Positions 1 through 5,329 of a DNA stretch of 6,888 nt are shown piece after piece. The first letter of the stretch is position 1. Each line of letters starts with the position of its first letter. Both the position numbers and the translations under genes were made by a program. The notes under the pieces were generated by a model. It worked only from the letters and a program-made list of their open reading frames with translations, did no database searches and was not told the origin of the DNA. Origin of the DNA: Acidobacteriota bacterium (GTDB taxonomy: Bacteria > Acidobacteriota > Terriglobia > UBA7540); contig PLWR01000322.1 of NCBI GenBank assembly GCA_003165615.1, positions 1 through 6,888 on the forward strand, in the 5' to 3' direction.

Positions 1-248
1 CCCGCGAAAGGAATCAGCGCGCGCGAACCCAAACCCGGGCGCGAGGAGATGTGAAAGCGATGAATGGCATACAGGAAAAACAGGGCTCGCACGCGCTCGT
101 AGAGATTGTCGCTAGTGCGCCGGAAGCGGTCGAGCGCCTCGCATTCCCGCAGCAGGTCTTCCTGCGTCGCCGCCACGCACAGAGCGTCCAGCGGCTGGTT
201 GCGGGTTTCCGCATCGTGCGCAGTGATGATATCCGTCAACAGACTCAC
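1..248 (-). CDS. N-terminal part of an unrecognised conserved-looking protein (runs off left edge)
   Basis: A reading frame starts at GTG (246-248, minus strand) and stays open to the window edge, giving 82 residues that begin MSLLTDIITAHDAETRNQPL. A G-rich stretch (GGGGGG) lies about 7 nt upstream of the GTG, and the frame has no ATG between that GTG and the in-frame stop further upstream, so the GTG is the likely start. The composition is that of a real cytoplasmic protein: acidic and leucine-rich helices (LLRECEALDRFRR, then NLYERVRALFFLYAIHRFHI), no signal peptide and no cysteine cluster. The two other minus-strand frames over the same bases give Arg/Ala/Pro-rich, implausible products. 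I do not recognise the family with confidence, and the C-terminal remainder lies outside the window. Confidence 0.7.
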   Translation of the reverse strand, partial: MSLLTDIITAHDAETRNQPLDALCVAATQEDLLRECEALDRFRRTSDNLYERVRALFFLYAIHRFHISSRPGLGSRALIPFA

Positions 249-320
249 GTCTAGCCCCCCGAGGCAGTTGTGGCGCCGTCCTTTTGGGCGGCATCGGATG
301 TTCTGAGAAAATAAACCATC

Positions 321-406
321 TCACGCCAGGACGCCAAGTCGCAAAGGACGCGAAGAATAAATGCCCTGTCTTCTCTGCGCCTTGGCCACTTTGCGTCTTG
401 GCGTGA
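321..406. repeat. Long imperfect hairpin of CGCCAAG/CGCAAAG-type dispersed repeat
   Basis: The left arm at 321-357 (begins TCACGCCAGGACGCC) and the right arm at 371-406 (ends GTCTTGGCGTGA) are inverted copies that match at about 30 of 37 positions, separated by about 13 nt. Each arm is itself built of short near-repeats (CGCCAGGA, CGCCAAGT, CGCAAAGGA). Repeats of this CGCAAAG/CGCCAAG character are scattered between genes in many environmental bacteria. Here it sits between the 3' end of the aldo/keto reductase gene and the start of the left-edge gene, so it could act as a transcript-end structure for the reductase or be an inert mobile repeat. No T-run follows either arm closely. Confidence 0.7.
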
Positions 407-479
407 AATGCTCTTTGCGCATCCGCCAGCCAATCTTACCGTAGTATGACCAGAACGGCAGCAAGATCATCATGGTCGA

Positions 480-513
480 ACGGCCGCGCTGATTCCACCC
501 GCGCCGCGGCCGT
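480..513. repeat. 9-bp perfect inverted repeat downstream of the reductase gene
   Basis: ACGGCCGCG (480-488) and CGCGGCCGT (505-513) are perfect inverted copies with a 16-nt loop. The structure lies 7 nt beyond the stop codon of the minus-strand aldo/keto reductase gene and could stabilise or end its transcript. There is no T-tract after it in the direction of transcription, so a classic intrinsic terminator is not supported. Confidence 0.4.
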
Positions 514-519
514 CAAAGC

Positions 520-1713
520 TCATCGGGTGAAGAGGCTGCGGGCCATGGCTTCCCGCTCCTTCAGCCCATCTCCTTCGAACTGGCTTACCACCTGCTCCAG
601 CAGACTGGGAATATCAAGGTTCTGTGGGCACTTCTGGACACAATCCCTGCAGTGCGAACACAGCGAGGCATAACCAGGCCGGCCGGTCAATATCCCTCCC
701 ATACGCACGACGTACATGAATGCGGACTGCTGCTTCTGACCGAACGTGTGAAAGGCGTTGAACACCGCAAAGCATTCGGGGATATTGACGCCCGAGGGGC
801 AGGGCTGGCAGTACCCGCAGCCCGTACAGCCGACCTTCATGATTTCGCGGTATTTCCTGCCCACTCTCGTGATCAGGCCGACTTCCGTATCGGTGAGTGA
901 ACCCGGGCGGGCGTCCGCCGCAATTTTCAGGTTCTCTTCCACCTGCGCCTCATCGTTCATCCCCGATAAGACCACGCTTACCTCCGGGTGGTTCCAAACC
1001 CACCGCAGAGCCCACTCGGCAGGAGTCCGGCGGCTTCCGGCTTCCTGCCAGAGGGCCTCAATAGCAGGAGGCGGTGGAGAAGCGGCCAGCGCACCACCGC
1101 GCAGGGGTTCCATAACGATCACGCCGAGGCCCTTCGAAGCGGCGTACAGCAGCCCCTCGGTGCCCGCCTGGTTTTCCTCGTCGAGGTAGTTATATTGAAT
1201 CTGGCAGAACTTCCACGGATAGGCGTCAACGATGCGTTTAAAATCCCCACGGAGCCCGTGAAAGGAGAATCCGGCGTTCACAATTCGTCCGTCCGCCTGC
1301 GCCCGGTCGAGAAACTCCGCGACGCCGAGTGCCGCCACTTGGTCCCAGGTAGTTCCATTCAGCGAGTGGACCAGGTAGTAGTCAATCCGCGACGGTGCCA
1401 ATTTCTTGAGCTGCGCGTCAAGAAAACGGTCCATATCAGAACGGCTGTGGACGAGCCAGGCCGGCAGCTTGGTGGCGAGTTTTACCCGCTCGCGATAACC
1501 GCCGGCGAGGACGCGGCCTACAAACGGCTCGCTTTCACCGCCATGATAGGGCCAAGCCGTATCGATGTAGTTCACCCCGTGATCGATGGCGTAGCGGACC
1601 TGGCCTGCCGCGCGCTCTTCGTCGATCCGGCCATTTTTCTGCGCCAGGCGCATACAGCCGAATCCCAGGATCGACAGTTCATCACCCGTCTTCGTGACCT
1701 TCCTGTAGAGCAT
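520..1713 (-). CDS. Aldo/keto reductase with two C-terminal [4Fe-4S] cluster motifs
   Basis: The product is a 397-residue cytoplasmic oxidoreductase of the aldo/keto reductase superfamily, ferredoxin-extended subgroup. Residues 1 to about 280 form the NADPH-binding barrel. The catalytic tetrad is visible as D51 (NYIDTA), Y56 (WPYHGG), K82 (LATK) and H116 (YYLVHS). The C-terminal part holds two cysteine clusters, CTGCGYCQPC (C296, 299, 302, 305) and CSHCRDCVQKC (C352, 355, 358, 362), which should bind two [4Fe-4S] clusters. I chose the ATG at 1711-1713 because GAGGTG lies 6 nt upstream of it; a GTG three codons earlier falls within two bases of that ribosome-binding site. The gene is divergent from iorAB and has its own extended -10 promoter. 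The substrate cannot be told from sequence. The full length and intact motifs argue for a functional enzyme. Confidence 0.93.
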   Translation of the reverse strand: MLYRKVTKTGDELSILGFGCMRLAQKNGRIDEERAAGQVRYAIDHGVNYIDTAWPYHGGESEPFVGRVLAGGYRERVKLATKLPAWLVHSRSDMDRFLDAQLKKLAPSRIDYYLVHSLNGTTWDQVAALGVAEFLDRAQADGRIVNAGFSFHGLRGDFKRIVDAYPWKFCQIQYNYLDEENQAGTEGLLYAASKGLGVIVMEPLRGGALAASPPPPAIEALWQEAGSRRTPAEWALRWVWNHPEVSVVLSGMNDEAQVEENLKIAADARPGSLTDTEVGLITRVGRKYREIMKVGCTGCGYCQPCPSGVNIPECFAVFNAFHTFGQKQQSAFMYVVRMGGILTGRPGYASLCSHCRDCVQKCPQNLDIPSLLEQVVSQFEGDGLKEREAMARSLFTR

Positions 1714-1739
1714 CAAATTCACCTCGAGACTGAAGGATT

Positions 1740-1748
1740 ATTGTAGCA
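1740..1748 (-). promoter_or_regulatory. Extended -10 promoter for the aldo/keto reductase gene
   Basis: Read on the minus strand the bases are TGCTACAAT, that is, a TGn extension followed by TACAAT (5 of 6 matches to the -10 consensus). No good -35 lies at the usual distance, as is typical of extended -10 promoters. Transcription would begin roughly 20 nt before the ATG at 1713, just upstream of the GAGGTG ribosome-binding site. Confidence 0.5.
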
Positions 1749-1858
1749 GGTTGGCTCTAACCAGGACGCTCGTATCGCGAACAATCCTCATTTGGGGTTG
1801 GCGCGGACATGGCTCAGGGCGTCGTCCATGGCCGTTTGTTGCTCATTATCGGGAACGT

Positions 1859-1900
1859 GCCGTTCGGATTCGGCCGTTCGAATCATATTCGAATCATATT
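1859..1900. repeat. Clustered TTCGAAT-type direct repeats (candidate operator) upstream of iorA
   Basis: An 11-bp unit CGAATCATATT occurs twice in perfect tandem (1879-1889 and 1890-1900). Just before it GCCGTTCG occurs twice (1859-1866 and 1873-1880). TTCG therefore recurs at 1863, 1869, 1877 and 1888, with TTCGAAT or ATTCGAAT at the last two. The cluster abuts the -35 box of the iorA promoter (1903), the position expected of an activator site or UP element. The regulator is unknown. Confidence 0.5.
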
Positions 1901-1902
1901 AA

Positions 1903-1931
1903 TTGATTAAGCTCTCGAGCAAGGTTAGAAT
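1903..1931 (+). promoter_or_regulatory. Sigma-70-type promoter for iorAB
   Basis: TTGATT (1903-1908) and TAGAAT (1926-1931) are separated by exactly 17 nt and match the -35 and -10 consensus at 4 of 6 and 5 of 6 positions. The predicted transcript starts near 1938, leaving a leader of about 145 nt before the iorA ATG. I saw no recognisable riboswitch in that leader; in particular I found no TPP-riboswitch core. Confidence 0.6.
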
Positions 1932-2084
1932 CCATCGTTTCGTTGGCTGCCTATCGCGCTTCCTTTGTCCGCTTTCATTCAGGTATCGTACAAGGCGTGA
2001 TAGTTCGCTGCTGCGCTCGGGAAACGCGGAGTGCCAGTTTGTGTACGGGTAGGTCCAGCGAAGAATAGCAATCATGAGACCTCG

Positions 2085-3719
2085 ATGAGTGAACCGGATC
2101 GACTGTTATTGAGCGGGGACGAAGCGGTGGCTCTGGCTGCCCGCGACGGGGAGATCGCTCTGGGCACGGGATATCCAGGAACGCCCTCCACGGAAATTCT
2201 GGAGAGTTTTTCCCGCCTGGGAGGCCGCGCCCAGTGGGCTCCCAATGAGAAGGTCGCCCTGGAGGTGGGGCTGGGGGTCGCTTATACCAACGCCCGAGCC
2301 CTGGTCACGATGAAGCACGTGGGCCTGAACGTGGCCGCCGATCCGCTTTTCACCGCTGCCTACACCGGTGTCACCGGCGCTCTGGTGGTGGTCTCGGCTG
2401 ACGATCCGGGCATGGCCTCAAGCCAGAATGAACAGGACAATCGCCGCTACGCCGTGGCGGCGGGAGTGCCGATGCTGGAGCCCGCGGACTCCCAGGAAGC
2501 CTATGACTTCACCCTGCTGGCCATTCGCATCTCGGAGCGATGGGGAATTCCCGTGCTCCTTCGCCTCACCACCCGCGTCTGCCACTCCAAGACCGTTGTG
2601 CGTCCTTCAGGAGCCCGGGCGTCATCGAATCAAGCCCCGGTAACGTTCGTCCGCGACATCAAAGGTCGCGTGATGATCCCCGCTTACGCCCGCCCTGCCC
2701 ATCGCCGGCTCCGGGAAAAGCTCGCGCGTATGGAGGAATGGAACGACGCCGAAGGGCCGAACCGGGAAACGGACGGCAACCGCTCAGTGGGGATCATCAC
2801 TTCCGGAATCACCTTCATGCACGCCCGCGAAGCGGCGCCGGAAGCGGCGGTGCTGAAGTTAGGCATGACCCACCCCCTCCCTCTGGAAACCATCCGCCGT
2901 TTTGCCCGGAGCGTGTCCTGTTGCATCGTCCGTGAAGAGGGAGATCCTTACCTGCTGGAAGCTATTCGCGCCGCTGGCCTGAAGGTGGAAGGGAAGCCGG
3001 AAGCGTTCCGCTTTGGCGAATTGGATGTGGATCGCGTCAAGCGTATTCTCACTGCTGACGCATCGCCGCAACCGGTTCCACCGCCGGGGAAGCCTCCCGA
3101 ATTGTGCCAGGGTTGCCCGCACCGCTCGGTCTTCACAGCTCTGCGCAACCTGGATTGCATTGTGGCCAGCGACATTGGTTGTTACACGCTGGCGGTGCTG
3201 CCGCCCTTCGAGGCCTGCGACACTTGCGTCTGCATGGGAGCCAGCATCGGCGTGGGGCTGGGCCTAAGGCACGCGCTGCCGCCCGAGCAAGCTCGCCGTG
3301 TCGTCAGCACTCTGGGTGACAGCACCTTTATTCATAGCGGCATCACGGGCCTGGTGGAGATGGTTTACAACCCACCGAAAACCGGCCACGTGGTGATTAT
3401 TCTCGACAACGGAACCACGGCCATGACCGGCTTGCAGGAGCACCCCGGAACAGGGCGCACCCTGGAACACCAGCCCACGGGCAAAGTCGTCATCGAAGAC
3501 CTGGTGCGATCACTTGGCATTACCAACGTTCATATTACCGATCCGACAATTAATCCCGCTGCCTTCCAGGAGTTGGTAGCTGCCAGCCTTGCCCGTGGAG
3601 ATCTCACGGTGATTGTGGCCCGCCGCAACTGCCTGCTGGCGGCGGGCAGTATCAAGGCGTATGAACGCGCCGCGGCGCGCGAGGGAATACCGGAGAACTG
3701 CGTTGAGCAACACGACTAA
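2085..3719 (+). CDS. iorA: Indolepyruvate:ferredoxin oxidoreductase, alpha subunit, lacking the C-terminal ferredoxin domain
   Basis: This is the thiamine-diphosphate subunit of the enzyme that converts an aryl pyruvate plus CoA to the aryl-acetyl-CoA and CO2, passing electrons to ferredoxin. From the ATG at 2085 it has 544 residues. The N-terminal pyrimidine-binding domain carries TGYPGTPSTEI (28-38) and NEKVALE (54-60). A central transketolase-C-like domain follows. The pyrophosphate-binding domain has the family signature CQGCPHR (C341, C344), DIGCYTL (363-369), CDTCVCMGASIG (378-389) and the ThDP motif running from GDS (411-413) to DN (441-442). IorA proteins usually have about 600 to 650 residues and end in a ferredoxin-like domain with two CxxCxxC motifs. 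Here the chain stops about 26 residues after ARRNC, with no such motif. A GTG at 2031 would add 18 residues of non-family sequence and is less likely; the ribosome-binding site for 2085 is weak. The gene overlaps iorB. Confidence 0.93.
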   Translation: MSEPDRLLLSGDEAVALAARDGEIALGTGYPGTPSTEILESFSRLGGRAQWAPNEKVALEVGLGVAYTNARALVTMKHVGLNVAADPLFTAAYTGVTGALVVVSADDPGMASSQNEQDNRRYAVAAGVPMLEPADSQEAYDFTLLAIRISERWGIPVLLRLTTRVCHSKTVVRPSGARASSNQAPVTFVRDIKGRVMIPAYARPAHRRLREKLARMEEWNDAEGPNRETDGNRSVGIITSGITFMHAREAAPEAAVLKLGMTHPLPLETIRRFARSVSCCIVREEGDPYLLEAIRAAGLKVEGKPEAFRFGELDVDRVKRILTADASPQPVPPPGKPPELCQGCPHRSVFTALRNLDCIVASDIGCYTLAVLPPFEACDTCVCMGASIGVGLGLRHALPPEQARRVVSTLGDSTFIHSGITGLVEMVYNPPKTGHVVIILDNGTTAMTGLQEHPGTGRTLEHQPTGKVVIEDLVRSLGITNVHITDPTINPAAFQELVAASLARGDLTVIVARRNCLLAAGSIKAYERAAAREGIPENCVEQHD

Positions 3720-4218
3720 GGTAACCAATATCGTGATTGCCGGCCTGGGCGGACAGGGAGTGCTCAAGGCTTCCGATATCGTCGCCGATGTGGCGTTCCG
3801 CGCCGGCCTCGACGTGAAGAAGAGCGAAATCCACGGCATGAGCCAGCGCGGTGGCTCGGTGACGAGCGATGTCCGCTTTGGGGAAAGAGTGTACAGTCCC
3901 ATGGTGCCCGCAGGAGAGGCCGACTACCTCGTGGTCCTGTCACCTGATCAAGTCGAACCCAACCGCTGGCAATTGCGCGAGGGTGGCACTTTGATTACAC
4001 CCGCCGCGATTGCGCAGGGCGCCTTGCGCGACAAGCGGAGCCTTAACGTGGCGCTGCTCGGCTGCTTAAGCGTCAGCCTCCCATTTCCCGAATCCGCCTG
4101 GCTGGACGCTATCCGCCAGAACCTGGCGCCGAAGCTGCATGCCTTGAACTTGCAGGCGCTCGCCATCGGCCGCGCCGCAGCGCAGGGCGGGGCGGGGGAG
4201 GCGAAGGCAAGCAAGTAA
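3703..4218 (+). CDS. iorB: Indolepyruvate oxidoreductase, beta subunit
   Basis: The product is the gamma-type 2-oxoacid oxidoreductase subunit that pairs with IorA. From the TTG at 3703 it has 171 residues. The glycine loop GLGGQG (14-19) and the signature EIHGMSQRGGSV (42-53), followed by VRFGERVYSP, are diagnostic of the family. I chose TTG because GGAG lies 7 nt upstream (3692-3695) and because the product then begins right before the conserved TNIVIAG strand. An in-frame ATG at 3661 would add 14 basic residues and is less fitting. The gene overlaps the end of iorA by 17 nt in another frame, so translation of the two is probably coupled. The chain is somewhat short: the segment between the REGGTL strand (92-97) and SLNVALLG (113-120) is compact compared with typical members of around 190 residues or more. 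It is probably functional. Confidence 0.9.
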   Translation: MSNTTKVTNIVIAGLGGQGVLKASDIVADVAFRAGLDVKKSEIHGMSQRGGSVTSDVRFGERVYSPMVPAGEADYLVVLSPDQVEPNRWQLREGGTLITPAAIAQGALRDKRSLNVALLGCLSVSLPFPESAWLDAIRQNLAPKLHALNLQALAIGRAAAQGGAGEAKASK

Positions 4219-4253
4219 TCGGGGATTCAAGTTCGAAGTAGGCACAGTACCCT

Positions 4254-4268
4254 GCGGCCGAAGGCCGC
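4254..4268. repeat. GC-rich hairpin after iorB
   Basis: GCGGCC (4254-4259) and GGCCGC (4263-4268) form a perfect 6-bp stem with a GAA loop, 36 nt after the iorB stop. Only two T residues follow, so on its own it is a weak terminator. With the next hairpin it forms a double-hairpin intergenic element. Confidence 0.5.
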
Positions 4269-4276
4269 TTTGGAGT

Positions 4277-4300
4277 GCGGTAGCAGCAGCTACTGCTTTT
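4277..4300 (+). terminator. Putative intrinsic terminator of iorAB
   Basis: GCGGTAGC (4277-4284) and GCTACTGC (4289-4296) pair over 8 bp with one G-U wobble, around an AGCA loop, and TTTT follows directly at 4297-4300. The placement about 60 nt after the iorB stop fits an operon end, although the T-run is short. The surrounding sequence (TTTGGAGTGCGGTAGCAG) has the look of a dispersed intergenic repeat, which may supply the terminator. Confidence 0.5.
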
Positions 4301-4358
4301 GGGAGGTTCCACACTTCTGATGAGGCTATTTGTACCTTGTATTAATCTCCGGCGTTGA

Positions 4359-4502
4359 CCGGCTCCGCCGCCCGCTCTGCGGAAAGGCTCCGAACATGTG
4401 AAAAAATTGAATTTGGACCTGTTTTCAACTGTGTAAAGCATTGAAAATGCGTGGTGCTGAAATCGTTATAACCAATTTTTTCACACGTTCTCCGCCTTTC
4501 CG
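4359..4502 (+). repeat. Left REP-like inverted repeat, split by a 97-bp insertion
   Basis: The outer 29 bp (4359-4387), one CTCCG copy and CCTTTCCG (4495-4502) together rebuild a repeat matching the complement of the right-hand copy with one mismatch. Everything between is the nested MITE-like element. Confidence 0.8.
4393..4489. mobile_element. 97-bp MITE-like element nested in the left REP repeat
   Basis: The ends AACATGTGAAAAAATTG (4393-4409) and CAATTTTTTCACACGTT (4473-4489) are inverted copies matching at 16 of 17 positions. The element is flanked by a 5-bp direct repeat, CTCCG (4388-4392 and 4490-4494). Removing the element and one CTCCG restores a perfect hairpin identical to the intact right REP copy, which is near-proof of insertion. 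The interior is AT-rich, has no coding capacity and contains small foldbacks (GCATT/AATGC at 4438-4450; TTTTCAA/TTGAAAA at 4422-4447). The terminal G/C pairs could belong to either the element or the duplication, so a 99-bp element with a 3-bp duplication (TCC) is an alternative reading. The transposase that moved it is not in the window. Confidence 0.85.
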
Positions 4503-4529
4503 ATCGCGCTCCATAGAAATTGTTTCCGG

Positions 4530-4544
4530 GGAGGCTGCGCCTCC
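4530..4544. repeat. Left subterminal hairpin of the RAYT unit
   Basis: GGAGGC (4530-4535), loop TGC, GCCTCC (4539-4544) is a perfect 6-bp hairpin just before the transposase start codon. Bases 4531-4544 match the complement of 5109-5122 exactly. It may be a recognition hairpin, or it may hide the translation start. Confidence 0.6.
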
Positions 4545-4553
4545 AACATTCTC

Positions 4554-5102
4554 ATGGCCACGATTTCCAGGGACAATCCGTGTCTCTCCATCACCAGTGT
4601 GGCGCACGACCGTCTCCCGGTGTTCCGCACCGACGCCAACAAGAAAATCGTTTGCGCGGCTTTGGACGAGGCCCGCCACTCGGGAGGGTTCGCGATTTTC
4701 GCCTATGTCATCATGCCCGACCACCTACACATCATCACGGACGGGACGCTTAAGCCTAGCGACACCTTGCGATTCTTAAACGGTATTTCCAGCCATCGAG
4801 TGATCGGCTATCTCAAGGAGAACAATCACACAGCCTCGCTCGCCAAGCTGCAGGACGCCCCGAAAGCCCGCGGCCACGCGCACTCGTTGTGGGATGGGCA
4901 CTCGCACGCTTTGCCGCTATTTAGCGAGAGCTTCTTCATGCAGCGGGTACATTACATTCATCAGAACCCGGTGCGAGCGGGATTGGTGGAGCGTGCCGAG
5001 GATTATCGCTGGTCGAGCATCCGGTGTTGGAACCGGTGGCCGCAGGAGGACGAGCCGCTCAAGATGGATTTGGATAGAATCACTTGGCGGAAGCCTCGAT
5101 GA
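4554..5102 (+). CDS. REP-associated tyrosine transposase (RAYT; Y1/HUH family)
   Basis: The product is a 182-residue single-strand DNA transposase of the IS200-like Y1 superfamily. Such proteins nick and join REP hairpins. The metal-binding motif HLH is at 57-59 in MPDHLHII. The catalytic tyrosine is probably Y134 in VHYIHQNPVRAGLV, followed by the family signature EDYRWSS (149-155). The N-terminal strand ending LPVFRT (21-26) is also typical. The length is normal and the motifs intact, so it is likely active or recently active. The ATG at 4554 lies 10 nt after one hairpin and the stop 7 nt before its partner; no ribosome-binding site is evident, as expected for a tightly self-limited mobile gene. 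It separates iorAB from the downstream module and is the likely agent that spread these REP repeats in the genome. Confidence 0.9.
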   Translation: MATISRDNPCLSITSVAHDRLPVFRTDANKKIVCAALDEARHSGGFAIFAYVIMPDHLHIITDGTLKPSDTLRFLNGISSHRVIGYLKENNHTASLAKLQDAPKARGHAHSLWDGHSHALPLFSESFFMQRVHYIHQNPVRAGLVERAEDYRWSSIRCWNRWPQEDEPLKMDLDRITWRKPR

Positions 5103-5108
5103 TTTGGC

Positions 5109-5122
5109 GGAGGCGCAGCCTC
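5109..5122. repeat. Right subterminal hairpin of the RAYT unit
   Basis: GAGGC (5110-5114), loop GCA, GCCTC (5118-5122) forms a perfect 5-bp hairpin 7 nt after the transposase stop. It is the inverted partner of the left subterminal hairpin (14 of 14 bases). Confidence 0.6.
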
Positions 5123-5154
5123 GGCTGAAAAAAAGAGGGTTGAGATGACCCGCC

Positions 5155-5196
5155 CGGAAAGGCGGAGCCTTTCCGCAGAGCAGGCGGCGGAGCCGG
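5155..5196 (-). repeat. Right REP-like inverted repeat, intact
   Basis: The first 21 bp fold as CGGAAAGGC (5155-5163), loop GGA, GCCTTTCCG (5167-5175). The remaining 21 bp carry a second copy of GGCGGAGCC (5186-5194; first copy 5161-5169). It is the uninterrupted partner of the left repeat and lies past the transposase stop codon, where it may also end the transcript. Confidence 0.8.
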
Positions 5197-5267
5197 AGGA
5201 TATGGGAGCGGGTAGCGAGCCTAACCCTGCGTTTTTGTGCAAATCCAGCCAGCCGGGCCAAGTACCA

Positions 5268-5298
5268 TTGACTACCGAGAATCCTTAAGATAGGATTC
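5268..5298 (+). promoter_or_regulatory. Sigma-70 promoter overlapped by an inverted-repeat operator
   Basis: TTGACT (5268-5273) and TAGGAT (5291-5296) are exactly 17 nt apart and match the -35 and -10 consensus at 5 of 6 and 4 of 6 positions. A perfect 7-bp inverted repeat, GAATCCT (5279-5285) and AGGATTC (5292-5298), spans the spacer and covers the -10. This is the arrangement expected for an autorepressed operon, as in most type II toxin-antitoxin loci. Transcription would start near 5303, about 27 nt before the TTG start at 5330. Confidence 0.6.
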
Positions 5299-5329
5299 GG
5301 CATCAATACTACGGGAAGAGGTGTGCCAG

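Larger units (their letters stand above)
4359..5196 (+). mobile_element. REP-flanked RAYT transposase unit
   Basis: The unit is bounded by inverted copies of a 42-bp REP-like sequence. The outer 21 bp at 4359-4379 (CCGGCTCCGCCGCCCGCTCTG) match the complement of 5176-5196 at 20 of 21 positions. The inner 21 bp form a 9-bp perfect hairpin (CGGAAAGGC/GCCTTTCCG) that is intact at 5155-5175 and interrupted by a small insertion on the left. A second pair of hairpins (GAGGCTGCGCCTCC at 4531-4544 and its complement at 5109-5122) lies right against the two ends of the transposase gene. HUH transposases of the IS200/RAYT type recognise such hairpins as single strands and do not make target duplications, and none is seen around 4359 and 5196. 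Confidence 0.8.

Noticed and set aside
14..324. Two minus-strand frames near the left edge, rich in Arg, Ala and Pro
   Set aside because: The third minus-strand frame from the GTG at 248 gives a much more natural protein that remains open to the edge.
988..1746. A 252-codon plus-strand open frame, and a shorter one at 758-1189
   Set aside because: Both lie antisense to the aldo/keto reductase, whose catalytic and cluster motifs are unmistakable. Long antisense frames are common in GC-rich genes.
2031..2084. GTG at 2031 as iorA start, adding 18 residues
   Set aside because: The added residues do not resemble the family N-terminus, which normally begins shortly before the LLSGDEA motif.
1932..2084. 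A riboswitch in the iorA leader
   Set aside because: The leader is long enough, but I could not find a conserved riboswitch core or a strong leader hairpin.
2074..2088. A 4-residue upstream frame (MRPR, stop) overlapping the iorA start
   Set aside because: It is too short and lacks a ribosome-binding site. Such frames arise often by chance, though it would overlap the iorA ATG.
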